A stretch of DNA of 64,000 nucleotides from Treponema saccharophilum DSM 2985 (lineage in GTDB: Bacteria > Spirochaetota > Spirochaetia > Treponematales > Treponemataceae), in contig NZ_AGRW01000047.1 of assembly GCF_000255555.1 (NCBI RefSeq), forward strand, positions 62,001 through 126,000, read 5' to 3'. The notes under the pieces were generated by a model. It did no database searches and was not told where the DNA came from. It saw nothing but the letters and a program-made list of their open reading frames with translations. The position numbers and the translations under genes were made by a program. Numbering within the stretch: position 1 is the stretch's first letter; each line of letters starts with the position of its first letter. Of the stretch, positions 53,601 to 62,326 are shown in pieces.

Positions 53601-54531
53601 ATTTCTGCTTGTTGTGGCTGTCTTCCAAGAACGAAAGCAGCTTGTTCACTTTCGTCATGAACACCACAAGTTCGCCTTCGTAGTTTTTTGAGTACTCTTT
53701 TAATCGCAAAGAGGCTTTGTCAAAAAAGCGTTTCAGCTCTTCCAGACCTTTTTCGTAATCCGCCGTGATTGCAATCTTGCCCTCTTTTTCAAATCGCTCA
53801 TTAATAATCGTTTCCGTTAATTTGGGATTTTGGCTCACGAGGATTTTGAAAATGAGCGGAACAGCCGAATAAAAGCTCGAAAGCGTGATGACATTCACGT
53901 TCTCTTCGCTTGGGAGCGCGCTCAGCGAATAAAGATAAAGCTGACCTTCCTCTGTTCCGTAGTGAACTCTGTTCGCAGGAGGCTCTTGCGGGGCTGGCAT
54001 ACAGAAAAGCTCGTTCGTCCACGGAGTCTCGCCAAGCGTTTCCAAGCCGCTCGTTGCTCCCAACTTAACCGCAGCAACAGCGTGGTCGATGAGCGAATCG
54101 ATATGCGAAATCTCTTCAAGAAATCTCTCGTTCATCGCCTTGAGAAAATCCATCTCATCGGCGTACTCCTCAAAATCATCAGCCATCTCGAAGATTTCAC
54201 CGCACTCAATGTGAATGTATTTTTGTGCGTTTTGCTCATCTTTCAAAAAGTCGATGATTTTAAAAATCTTGCTGCTTTCCTCTTCGCAATCTTCGTCGCC
54301 AAGCTTTTGCGCAAACGCTTCAAGAGCACGAACACCGCCCTCGTAATCTGCCGTAATCGCGATATTCTCTTCGCTTTCAAAGATAATCGATTTTGTTGCT
54401 TGGGGATTCGCGCTCACGAGGATTCTGTAAATGAGCGGGATTTCATATTCACACTCCGAAAGCCCTATTGCTTTCATTCCGCTTTCGCCGGGAAGTGTGT
54501 TCAGCGAGTAAAGATAGCATCTGTTAGACAT
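50602..54531 (-). CDS. Giant mosaic protein: N-terminal repeat, FGE-like, DUF1963
   Basis: A 1309-residue protein without signal peptide. The N-terminal domain occurs twice (about 3-190 and 197-380), with YLYSLNTLP and IYRILVSANP in the first and IAITADY and YIH.EC in both. It may be the family I remember as DUF7822. Residues 475-645 form a formylglycine-generating-enzyme-like domain (GWRLPTKEEW, YDMYGLVWEWVW, GGSWR, FGFRICRNAG). A further domain is duplicated at about 710-835 and 888-1010 (FAVEMLPKE, IIFKKGLSLEE). DUF1963 occupies about 1060-1309 (SKFGGYPYW, KVGGYPMFCQGD). The partners and function are unknown. Confidence 0.8.
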   Translation of the reverse strand: MSNRCYLYSLNTLPGESGMKAIGLSECEYEIPLIYRILVSANPQATKSIIFESEENIAITADYEGGVRALEAFAQKLGDEDCEEESSKIFKIIDFLKDEQNAQKYIHIECGEIFEMADDFEEYADEMDFLKAMNERFLEEISHIDSLIDHAVAAVKLGATSGLETLGETPWTNELFCMPAPQEPPANRVHYGTEEGQLYLYSLSALPSEENVNVITLSSFYSAVPLIFKILVSQNPKLTETIINERFEKEGKIAITADYEKGLEELKRFFDKASLRLKEYSKNYEGELVVFMTKVNKLLSFLEDSHNKQKYIHLECADSLYKGHGEESLEERTRAFLSDFEYLPFFIDQEIKRLQELTYLEMDALDLSYHWSNERHENLLKDTYHYTDCNDEEYEEDDDEDFYSDEDFEETDTCITGTIEDAYAHFTTVRIEPPSGSVEMLKTPINQEQSNCAMDFEYQKLSRLSLAGEDNVLDSVNFYNAIIYCNALSITCNLEPCYSVDGETNPKKWQLFSQNPAQKNPEIVFDKDANGWRLPTKEEWLFCAGKLPKSQDWLDDLVVYRKNAKYLYLQVADKNENKFGLYDMYGLVWEWVWSEENENGERLLLGGSWRSTKEELLSEKWAEPMLGDYDFGFRICRNAGTELPEDVNAHVKDWDNFTETGKRLSKEELYWENNDKIFGTPSDEENKAYLNLLPKSIIKEPHIIQVGKRKAPCGVFYIVEDEPFAVEMLPKEVRNLAFCRILFFDKNKNIIDDVEFDRARFSLTWLCNFNHTVRFFEVIDKNTYIIFKKGLSLEEIHSLLTSAYNYRKIDDAGFDAMSKKTISDIAREKIKSLFHKDDDDTEQKPITQSRVLDVPKKEFSQSDEDEASKIDANDIIQEMELTELGKEKARCGVFHIEEDKPFAVEMCPKEARKLAFCRIVFLDKDKNIIGDVDFNRARFSLMKWEKGSVRYNENIKIGTCIIFKKGLSLEEMKFIIATAEPFRNIDDAGYDELSQKTIKDLVAEKVKSVLQNIQQLKTEKVPYSKKTSKMVLDEVKKRSKTSVLNLTAEKCESAEEESIVFTTFSKFGGYPYWKKGKEFPTDENGRKMILLAQLNFERMYLGNLPDFPTTGILQFFISPYDDESGFDYNNPLSQKNWRVVYHKKIGNALNVEKLKAMGVKTAEDFRDTDGVYLPFCDTFELDIDEDTDYINPCCEERFERLVREVIKDLGLKEPEENTSVDEIFDKKVYEEYWNECNEGGHKVGGYPMFCQGDARDRSDELKDHNVLLLQIDTDEGIMWGDSGVANFFIKREDLRNLDFSKVFYTWDCC

Positions 54532-54798
54532 TTTTCTGTTTCTCCTTTAGTCCATTTTCAGAAAATATATAGGAGTTTTTATTTTTTGCCAAAATTTCAC
54601 AAAATTGTAAAATTCGTTTGACCAGATGCTCAAAACAATCTCCTCGATTTCGGAAGGCGTTTCATCGCTGTCGTTCCAGCAAAACACACTTTTTTCGTTG
54701 GCGCTCGACAATATGCAAAAACGATGAATATTTCAAACACAAAGAAAATGAAGTCTTAAAACCATTTAATAAAATGCTTATTATGCTATGCTTCGATT

Positions 54799-56622
54799 AT
54801 GAGAAAGTTTTTTAGAGTAACAACTATTTTGCTTTTGGCGCTTTTCCTTGCAAGTTGCAAACAAAAAACTCAAAACACATCGCCAATCGCTGACTGCGTG
54901 GTGTTCCCAAATTTCCCAGCTCCTGTTTATTCAGACGCAGAGGAAACGGAGCAAATTGCTTCAAAAGTGCCTGTTTACACAAAACTCACAATTATCGAGC
55001 AGTCGGGCGAACATCTGAAAGTCAAGTTCAAAGACGAAGACAACGCAGAAAAAACTGGCTGGATTCCGCTGTCATTCGTAACGCTGAACACTGAAATCTT
55101 TGACAAAACCGTGAACCTTGCTCTTGACGGCGACGAAAACGCAAAGATTTTGTTCAAGTACGAATTTGAACACTTTTCAAACGAAGAGGCTGTTAAACGA
55201 CTTCCTCCGCTTCTTGAGCGCTTCGGCGACAAATTGCAAACTGCGGATTTGGACGATGACATTGTCTCTTTGGTTTTGCCAAAATTCCAAGATGTTGCTG
55301 GCTTGACTCCAAACACGACGAATCCTCTTCATCTTTTGATTCCTTTTGCAAACGAGCTGATTTTGAGTTGGTTCGACCAAGGCGATATGAGAGCCTACGA
55401 CAGCGAAGGGCGTTCGTGCCTTATGCTTGCCGTAAAAGCCGAGAACATTGAAGCTGTAAAGTATTTTTATGAAAAGATGAAGTATTATGACACTTTTCTT
55501 GATCTGAAACAAAATGATAACGAAGGCCGCTCAATCATCGATTACATCGACAATTGCCAGAACGACGCAATCAAGGAAATGCTTGTTCTTTGTCGTTATG
55601 ACGTTCCGACGCTGGCTGCTCAGTGTGAGGAATATCTTGGGCAGACTCAAGAGGAACGCGAGCGCGAGGCAGAAGTCTTGACTGATATGGCAGAAGACAA
55701 GTCGACGATTTTGCTCACGCAGAGAGAATTTGGTCAATCAGAAAAAGCGATTGTTGTGCGCCAGAGCGAGATGTTCCTGCCAGACGGCACAAAGGCTCTT
55801 CTTAATCCTGCTGACGAAGTGGAAATTATGGAATTGCTTAGCGACAGATATGGCAAACAGCCATACAACAGCCTTTTTGAGTACGATGAGTACAAGAGCG
55901 AAAGCACAGAAAAATATTATACTCGCTACAATTATTATCTTGTTCGCTTTAAAGACAAAGTCGGCATTGTTGGCGGTTCTGCTTTGTGTCACGGCGAGCT
56001 TCCTATGGGAGCGCATTGGGGAAATAGTGCAAAAACGGATACAATCAAGCTGTTTGTCAATTACAAATACATAAATTATATTTACACAAATGAGAGCGAA
56101 TATTTTGCGGATTTGTATGAGTACGATTTCAAAAAAGAGAAAATGCGAAAACTCGATACAGGCTTTGTCGAAAACGAAATGCATTTTGAAAGCGAGCCAA
56201 TTTCGTTGGGCAATAATCGCTACTGGCTCTCTATGACTCAGTTTGAGCAATTTTACCTAAAAGGAACCGAATCTTATCTTTGCGTCTTTGAGTATTATCC
56301 ATTTTCTTGGGACGATGACTACTCGATTTATGCTATTTACGCAGTTCGCGATAACGGCACGGCGTTTTCTCTTGGCAGATTCGGCGGTTCACAGGAAGAA
56401 TGTGCTGAGATGAACAACTCGTACCGTTTGGAAATGTCTGAAACAACAGGAGAGCCAGAGTTTCTTGAGGTTTTCAACTACGGCTATTGGAGTCGGAATT
56501 TGGAAACAGGGGAAAAAGAAAACCCGTTCACGATTACTCAAAAATACAGATTCGACGCAGACGCCTTGCGCTTTGAAGAAGACGGAGATGCCGAATTTGT
56601 AGATTATCTTCCTGAGTTCTAA
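54799..56622 (+). CDS. Lipoprotein with SH3-like and ankyrin-like parts
   Basis: A 607-residue lipoprotein with lipobox LASC (Cys20). Residues about 38-105 look SH3-like (VYTKLTIIEQSGEHLKVKF, TGWIPLSFV). Residues about 205-265 contain two ankyrin-like units (DSEGRSCLMLAVKAENIEAV, NDNEGRSIIDYIDN). The C-terminal 300 residues are aromatic-rich and of unknown fold. It is a plus-strand gene diverging from the giant mosaic gene, and a TATGCT box lies shortly before the ATG. No close paralogue is in the window. Confidence 0.72.
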   Translation: MRKFFRVTTILLLALFLASCKQKTQNTSPIADCVVFPNFPAPVYSDAEETEQIASKVPVYTKLTIIEQSGEHLKVKFKDEDNAEKTGWIPLSFVTLNTEIFDKTVNLALDGDENAKILFKYEFEHFSNEEAVKRLPPLLERFGDKLQTADLDDDIVSLVLPKFQDVAGLTPNTTNPLHLLIPFANELILSWFDQGDMRAYDSEGRSCLMLAVKAENIEAVKYFYEKMKYYDTFLDLKQNDNEGRSIIDYIDNCQNDAIKEMLVLCRYDVPTLAAQCEEYLGQTQEEREREAEVLTDMAEDKSTILLTQREFGQSEKAIVVRQSEMFLPDGTKALLNPADEVEIMELLSDRYGKQPYNSLFEYDEYKSESTEKYYTRYNYYLVRFKDKVGIVGGSALCHGELPMGAHWGNSAKTDTIKLFVNYKYINYIYTNESEYFADLYEYDFKKEKMRKLDTGFVENEMHFESEPISLGNNRYWLSMTQFEQFYLKGTESYLCVFEYYPFSWDDDYSIYAIYAVRDNGTAFSLGRFGGSQEECAEMNNSYRLEMSETTGEPEFLEVFNYGYWSRNLETGEKENPFTITQKYRFDADALRFEEDGDAEFVDYLPEF

Positions 56623-56630
56623 AGATATTC

Positions 56631-56870
56631 TGTCACCCCGAACTTGTTTCGGGGTCTGTGCTTCAACTCCCTTCGACTACGCTCAGGGAACAGCGGATGC
56701 TGAAACGAGTTCAGCATGACGCGCGGGTTGTCATTCCGAATTTATTTCGGAATCTGCAACCGCAGATGCTGAAACGAGTTCAGCATGACAGAATGAATGT
56801 CATTCCGAAGCCAAGTTGTCATTCCGAACTTGATTTGGAATCTGTGCTTCGGTTTTGCTCAGCAAATGCG
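56631..56870 (+). repeat. Dispersed element, three tandem copies
   Basis: Unit one (to about 56720) reads ACCCCGAACTTGTTTCGGGGT and has the second hairpin GATGCTGAAACGAGTTCAGCAT. Unit two (56729-56790) is complete with a shortened linker. Unit three (from 56799) has a doubled first hairpin and no second. In unit one both arms changed together (ATTCC/GGAAT to ACCCC/GGGGT), so pairing is kept. Confidence 0.85.
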
Positions 56871-56916
56871 GATGCCCAACTTTGTGGAAGGCTCGCCCGA
56901 CTTTCTTTGAGGAAGA

Positions 56917-57567
56917 TTATTGGATTTTTTTGATTGTCATAACGTCGTATTCTTTCAAAAAGTCTTGGAGCCATTTGATGAAATCTTTGTCGACGATGAT
57001 TGTAGAGGTCGCCATAACTGCGTTGTCTTCCCCGCGCAAAAAGCAGACCGCCACAGGATACGCATCAGGGAACTCGTAGAGGAAAATGCAATCTTGTGAA
57101 AGCTCCTTGCTGACAAAAGCCTTTGTGCAGGTCAAAAGGCTTGCAGCCGCAAGCGGTGTAGCTCCAGCGGTCTTTGCATTCCATATCGACGGAATCGATG
57201 AAAGAAATCTCTTCGCAACTTCTTCTTTTAGCTCGCTCGAAAACTGCATATCCGCCGAATCGAACTCCATAGTCATCAAGCCGAACAAAAAGGAAAAATC
57301 CCCGCTCAAGCGATAAACTGCGCTCTGCTTGGAAACGTCCTGCGAGGCGATTTCCTGAATTATGTTGTTCAGCTCATCGCTTCCTGAATACAGATTGATG
57401 AGTTTCTTGTTTTCCGCTTTCTCTTTCATCAGCGAGATGAGCGAAAGCCCTTGCTCTACGAGCGTCTTCGGCTTTGCCGCCTTCGCTCCTTTTTTCTCTT
57501 TGCCTGCTGCAAACGTCATTGCACAAAGCAAACCAACGGTCAAAAACAAAATTGTTTTCTTACTCAT
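56917..57567 (-). CDS. Exported protein of unknown function
   Basis: A 216-residue protein with signal peptide (about 1-20, AMTFA-AG) and a Lys/Ala-rich start of the mature part (KEKKGAKAAKPK). The rest is predicted helical with a hydrophobic AGATPLAAASLLT stretch. AGGAGG lies about 7 bp before the ATG, which follows the stop of the SH3 gene by 12 bp, so they are cotranscribed. No family was recognised. Confidence 0.65.
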   Translation of the reverse strand: MSKKTILFLTVGLLCAMTFAAGKEKKGAKAAKPKTLVEQGLSLISLMKEKAENKKLINLYSGSDELNNIIQEIASQDVSKQSAVYRLSGDFSFLFGLMTMEFDSADMQFSSELKEEVAKRFLSSIPSIWNAKTAGATPLAAASLLTCTKAFVSKELSQDCIFLYEFPDAYPVAVCFLRGEDNAVMATSTIIVDKDFIKWLQDFLKEYDVMTIKKIQ

Positions 57568-57579
57568 AATTTCTCCCTC

Positions 57580-59223
57580 CTATTCCAAATACGCGCCGAA
57601 GACCCAGGCGGCAGTCGCCTCGGCGGGAAGCCAATCCTTGATGACATAGCCTTCCACTGACTTGTCATCGTTGACAGGCTCCACTTTTACCCAATTTGCG
57701 CTCAGTCCGTCGATTGTTTCTCTGTCGCCAACTTTGACAATTTTTAGAAGTGTCCCAGGCCTTAAAAGATGGAGTGTCCTCGAAGAAATGTCAGGGGACT
57801 GTCGCATTTTAAGGCGGCAGATAGGATTTACATACTGTCCCACTTTCAGACTCTGGCTTTTTCCCTGCGGCTCGCACAGTGCTTCATCTTCACTGAAAAA
57901 CGCATAAGGAGAACTGTCTGTTTGCCGAAACGCTTCCTGCCTGTTCGTTTCAACTTTGCCCGTTTCGTCAGTCTGATACTCATAGGTTACCACGCCGTTT
58001 TTTGTAAAGTAATGATACGCCATTCCGTCAAAGCCCGCGTCTACGCTCAAGTAGCCATATTCGCAAATCTTTTTTAGCTGCGCGAATGTATCAAGCGAAT
58101 AAAGCTCCGTATAATGTGCACCGCCGCCCATTCCGCCTCTAAACCATTCTTTTTGGATAATCGGCACGGGTTTATTCATATTGAGGGGATAAAGGAGTTT
58201 GTATCTACTTGCTTTTCCATTGAGGTTCACTCTGTATTTCTTGCCTTTTGGGTCTGTGTACTCGGCAAACTTCACGCCAAAGCCGCCACGAAGATATTTG
58301 CCCTCATATGTCAGCTCGTAGCTGAAATATTTTTCAAGCTGCTCACTCGTGGAAAGTTTTTCTTCCGACCATTTATAAAAGTCGTTGACATCATCAAGCG
58401 AAAGATTTTCCAGAACCTGCTGATAGACGAGCGTGTGGAATCCTCCCTTGCCGTCGCTTGCCTTTGAAACGCAATTTGCGCCCGTAAAGTCGATTCCGCG
58501 GATATACTCGTTATCGTCAATCCTGTAAATCGGAAAGAGAGTGCCGTCCTCGATTCCCCAGCTCGACACTCCTTTTACCTTGAACGTTGTGCCGGCCTTC
58601 ACAAAGCGAAGCCAACCGTAGGCCGCTGGTCCAGCAGGGGCAAAATACATAAAGCAGTCGCGCACGGCAACGACTTCGTTCTCTGTTTCATACTCCCAAT
58701 ATTTGCAGGCATAGTTCGGAAGCGCCCGCGAAAACTCAGTGTTCGGCTTTTGCCATTCCGCGCCGTCAAGCTCAAAGTATGCGCTAGGATTTTTCATATA
58801 GTTAATGGCAGGATTTTTTGGAAAATAGTTGCTGAAAAGGTAATCCTCGTTTTCAACGCTGAGCTTTTTTAGATAAGAGATTATTTCTTTTTCGCTCATC
58901 GGGCATTCTTTCTGCAAATATCCGCCGAAAACCCAGCCGTAGTTTCTGAAATTATCTTCCTCAAATCCGTCGTAATCGATGAGGATTTTTGTCCATGGCG
59001 CTTTTATTCCGTCGATTGTCACGATTTCGCCTTCTTCCACCACGCCGATGTATTCGCCGTATTTTAGCGCACCTTTTAGCGCACCGATTTTTTCTGCGCT
59101 CAAGCTCGGCGATTTTCTGATGTTCAGCCCCTCTCGGGAATTGACGTACATTCCGCGATATTCTTTTGCAAACGCACAGAGCGCGCAAAACAAAGCAAGC
59201 AAGATAAAAATAATCTTCTTCAT
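57580..59223 (-). CDS. Exported SH3-domain protein, paralogous family member 4
   Basis: A 547-residue protein with signal peptide (about 1-19, ALCAFA-KE), an N-terminal SH3 domain (about 24-105, YVNSREGLNIRKSPSL to GWVFGGYLQ), family core (WGIEDGTLFPIYR, YIRGIDFTG, SDGKGGFHTLVYQ, PLNMNKPVPII) and C-terminal SH3 domain (about 465-547, NPICRLKMRQSPD to WVFGAYLE). A 12-bp tandem duplication gives GALKGALK in the first SH3 loop. It is the closest relative of the gene at 32149-33738, although 24 kb apart. AAGGAAA precedes the ATG. Confidence 0.82.
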   Translation of the reverse strand: MKKIIFILLALFCALCAFAKEYRGMYVNSREGLNIRKSPSLSAEKIGALKGALKYGEYIGVVEEGEIVTIDGIKAPWTKILIDYDGFEEDNFRNYGWVFGGYLQKECPMSEKEIISYLKKLSVENEDYLFSNYFPKNPAINYMKNPSAYFELDGAEWQKPNTEFSRALPNYACKYWEYETENEVVAVRDCFMYFAPAGPAAYGWLRFVKAGTTFKVKGVSSWGIEDGTLFPIYRIDDNEYIRGIDFTGANCVSKASDGKGGFHTLVYQQVLENLSLDDVNDFYKWSEEKLSTSEQLEKYFSYELTYEGKYLRGGFGVKFAEYTDPKGKKYRVNLNGKASRYKLLYPLNMNKPVPIIQKEWFRGGMGGGAHYTELYSLDTFAQLKKICEYGYLSVDAGFDGMAYHYFTKNGVVTYEYQTDETGKVETNRQEAFRQTDSSPYAFFSEDEALCEPQGKSQSLKVGQYVNPICRLKMRQSPDISSRTLHLLRPGTLLKIVKVGDRETIDGLSANWVKVEPVNDDKSVEGYVIKDWLPAEATAAWVFGAYLE

Positions 59224-59241
59224 TTCCTTTTCCTTTTTGTT

Positions 59242-59296
59242 GTGTGCTTCGACTACGCTCAATTCACGCAGATGCTGAAACGAGTTCAGCATGACA
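59242..59296 (+). repeat. Dispersed element, linker and second hairpin
   Basis: GTGCTTCGACTACGCTCA then AGATGCTGAAACGAGTTCAG and CATGACAGG. It lies between the SH3 gene start and the second mosaic gene stop. Confidence 0.75.
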
Positions 59297-59308
59297 GGAT
59301 TTTTTCAA

Positions 59309-62300
59309 TCAGTAGCAGTCCCAGTTGTAAAGCACGTTTGAAAAATCAAGGTTCTTCAAATCTGCCCGGCTGATAAAGAAGTTCGCAATTCCGCAATCTC
59401 CCCAAAGGATTTCCCAGTCCTTGCTTTTTCCGTCCTCGCCGTTGCCCATTTCGCTGTCCATCTGGAACAAAAGCACGTCGCCCACTCTGCGCACGTCGTT
59501 TTGCGTGAAGTTAGGAAAGCCGCCAATCTGGTGCTGTGCGTAATCTTCGCCCACACAGAACGCGTTGTAATCGTCCTCTTCAAACCAGTCGAGCGCGCCT
59601 CCGTCGAACACAGGGAAGCCAAGCTCTTGTGCGATAGCCTGCACCGTGTCGTCGAACTGGTCGTCGCAGTTGGGGTGAACAAACGTGAGTTGCTTTTCAA
59701 ACGAAAGCGCATATTCTTTTTCAAACGGGAGATATTCATCTTCGTCTTTTTCGTCTGACGCAGTTTTTACGCCCATTGCACGCAAATCCGCCTCGCTCAT
59801 TGCCATGATTGAAGAGATTGTCTTGTGATAGACGATGCGCCAGTTTTTTTGCTTTTCGTCCTTAAAATCTAATCCCCAAGTGTCGCCCGCCTGCACAAAA
59901 ATCTGCAAAAGCCCCTTTTCAGGAAAATCAGGCAAATGCGGAACGTCTGCAAAGTTAATCTGCGCCAAAAGATAAAGCGGTTCTCCGTTTTCGCTCTTCG
60001 GGTACTCGTTTGTTCGCTCCCAATACGGAAGCCCGCCGAACTTGCTCGCGGTGAGAGGAAGCGGTGTGCCTTTTACGGCTGTCTTTATGCGAATCGTCTC
60101 CGCTCCGTCTGTGTCGTGAATGCGCTGCAAAATCCATTTCGCCTGTTCGTGCGTGTACTTTCCGACGTTGCCGTTTTCGCTTTCATCGTTTGATTTGACA
60201 GAAGAGTCTTGATTGTGCTGAAAATCGTTCATGCCGTCGCTTTTATAGTTCCACCAGCCTGCGTAATCTGGTGTTTCTTGCTCATCGCTTTCTTTTACAA
60301 CTTCAAGATTTTTTGTCTTTGAAGTCCAATAATCATAAGGATTGCTGTCATTTGAAGATGCAGAGGATTTTCTGTCTTCTCTGTTTTTGCTGAAAATGAA
60401 GAACAAGAAGGCGACAAAATAGAAAACAACTCTGCTGTGCGTGAGCGCGAACAAAATTATTCCCACAATGACAATCAAAATCGGAAGCAGAATATCGCTC
60501 CACTTTATTTTGCTTTGTTTTTTTTCGGCACGCTCGCTCTTCTGTGTTTTGTATGATTGATAGAACTCCTCAGCCCTTCTCTCAAGAGCCTCTTTGTTGA
60601 AGTTTTCGTCATAACTTTCCGCTTCTTCTTCGTATTCTTCAGCCTCTTCTTTAGCTTTTCGCCAATCGTAGTAGACAGTTTCTGGCAAAACTGTTCCGCC
60701 GTTTCGGCAAATGCGGATTGAATATTGCGGGGTCGCAACTTCGGGCGAAGCAAAGGGCGCGGTCAAATCTTCCTTGTTCCAGTTGCTTGAAATAATCGCG
60801 CTGTGGCTTGGAATATCATCTCTCCATACCCACAACAGAAGACCAAGTTCTGCAATCGTGTCTTTTTGTATTCCGTCGGTTTTTGCCGCTCTCTTACATT
60901 CGTCGAGCGTGGGAAGTCTCCAGCCGTTCGCGTTCGGATTGAAGACAATGCGCTTATATTTTTCTTCATTTTCATAATCGCTGTTCACTTTCTCTGTGTA
61001 CGAATTGTATTCGGAATACGGCGCAGATCCCCATTTTCGCGGGTTTGTCTCGCCGTCAATCGAATAGCACGGCTCAAGCGCGCAGGTGATGCTGAGCGCG
61101 TTGCAATACTGAATTGCCCAATAAAAGCTGAAGGAGTCAATCGGAAAGACTTCGTCGTCCTCATCGGTATCAATCTGAGTGCTTTCGCTAAAAACAAAAT
61201 CCATCGCGGCATCGCTTTGCGCTCTTGTCAGCACGGTGCGCGCCATCTCAATGCCAGCGGGATTGTTTTCATCGCCTTCAACGTGCACGGTTTCAAAATA
61301 CGTAGGTCTAACGCCGTGAACAAGCGTTCTTGTGATTCTTGGATTTTGCGGGGCAACAGGTTCAGTGATTTCTGCTGAGGCATTTTCTGTTTGGGCTTCT
61401 TTTAAAATCTGGAGCAAAAACTCTTTTTCGGGCGGATTCTGAAAGAACAGGCAGTCAAAACCATCAACTTTGTCCGTCGTTTCAAAATAGGCAAACTTCC
61501 GAATCAGCTCAATCGCGCGGTGATACTCGATTTCTCCGAGTTTTTCATCGTCCTTGCTCAAAACAAAAAGCCGATACTCGCGTTCCTCGAACATTTTTTC
61601 TGGCTCAAGCGGAAGCGCAACCTTTTCGCCTTCTTTTATGATGAGCGCAAAAAAGCCGCCGCCGTAGCCATACTGGTGGTATTCTGGTTCTGCCAAATAT
61701 GATTCAATATCATCGGATTTTGCTTCATTGTGCGCTTGTTCTGGTTCGAGCTTTGCATTTGGCTTTGGCTCTTCATCTTCCTTGACGTTATCTTCTGAGT
61801 CAGGCATAAAATAGAGCGTGTTCGTCCAATATTTCGCTTCAATCTCACGCACATCAAAAGTGTCGCCGTCGTAGTGAATGCGCTTTAGAGCCTTTTTGAT
61901 TTCTTCATCGATGTTTTTTATCTCTTCAACCAGTTCGGCGTTCTTTTTCTCAAGTTCGTCGTCGCTTTCGGCTTCCATTGCAAAGATTTCAGCGCACTCA
62001 AGATGAATGTAAAGCTGCCTGTTTTTGTAATCTTTCAAGAATTTTATAACGTTGTCGGCTTTCTCTTTGTATTCTTGTGGAAGTTTTGAAAAGAACTCTT
62101 CGAGCTTTCTGACTCCGCCGTCATAATCAGCCGTAATCGCGATTTTTCCTTGCCCAGAAAACAAAATGGACTCGGTAGCTTGCGGGGCAGAACTAACGAG
62201 AATGCGGTAAATCAGCGGGATATTGTATTCGCTTTCCGAAAGCCCTATTGCACGCGGCTTCAAGTAATTCGGAAAAACGTCCAATGAATAAAGATAACTC

Positions 62301-62311
62301 CTGTTTGCCAT
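59309..62311 (-). CDS. Large mosaic membrane protein: N-terminal domain, FGE-like, DUF1963
   Basis: A 1000-residue relative of the giant protein at 50602. One N-terminal domain copy (3-175), then the FAVEM/KGLSLEE-type domain (about 213-305), here placed before the FGE-like domain (395-545, YCNALSITCALEPCYS, GWRLPTLDE, SIRICRNGG). An acidic coiled segment (550-600) follows, then two membrane helices (605-645) and DUF1963 (about 755-1000, TASKFGGLPYW, HQIGGFPNFTQ). The FGE loop YDMYGNVWEW is replaced by LGLLLWVW, so catalysis is doubtful. With a helical hairpin both ends face the same side, probably the cytoplasm. GGAG lies 7 bp upstream. Confidence 0.8.
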   Translation of the reverse strand: MANRSYLYSLDVFPNYLKPRAIGLSESEYNIPLIYRILVSSAPQATESILFSGQGKIAITADYDGGVRKLEEFFSKLPQEYKEKADNVIKFLKDYKNRQLYIHLECAEIFAMEAESDDELEKKNAELVEEIKNIDEEIKKALKRIHYDGDTFDVREIEAKYWTNTLYFMPDSEDNVKEDEEPKPNAKLEPEQAHNEAKSDDIESYLAEPEYHQYGYGGGFFALIIKEGEKVALPLEPEKMFEEREYRLFVLSKDDEKLGEIEYHRAIELIRKFAYFETTDKVDGFDCLFFQNPPEKEFLLQILKEAQTENASAEITEPVAPQNPRITRTLVHGVRPTYFETVHVEGDENNPAGIEMARTVLTRAQSDAAMDFVFSESTQIDTDEDDEVFPIDSFSFYWAIQYCNALSITCALEPCYSIDGETNPRKWGSAPYSEYNSYTEKVNSDYENEEKYKRIVFNPNANGWRLPTLDECKRAAKTDGIQKDTIAELGLLLWVWRDDIPSHSAIISSNWNKEDLTAPFASPEVATPQYSIRICRNGGTVLPETVYYDWRKAKEEAEEYEEEAESYDENFNKEALERRAEEFYQSYKTQKSERAEKKQSKIKWSDILLPILIVIVGIILFALTHSRVVFYFVAFLFFIFSKNREDRKSSASSNDSNPYDYWTSKTKNLEVVKESDEQETPDYAGWWNYKSDGMNDFQHNQDSSVKSNDESENGNVGKYTHEQAKWILQRIHDTDGAETIRIKTAVKGTPLPLTASKFGGLPYWERTNEYPKSENGEPLYLLAQINFADVPHLPDFPEKGLLQIFVQAGDTWGLDFKDEKQKNWRIVYHKTISSIMAMSEADLRAMGVKTASDEKDEDEYLPFEKEYALSFEKQLTFVHPNCDDQFDDTVQAIAQELGFPVFDGGALDWFEEDDYNAFCVGEDYAQHQIGGFPNFTQNDVRRVGDVLLFQMDSEMGNGEDGKSKDWEILWGDCGIANFFISRADLKNLDFSNVLYNWDCY

Positions 62312-62326
62312 AACTCTCTCCTTTCT

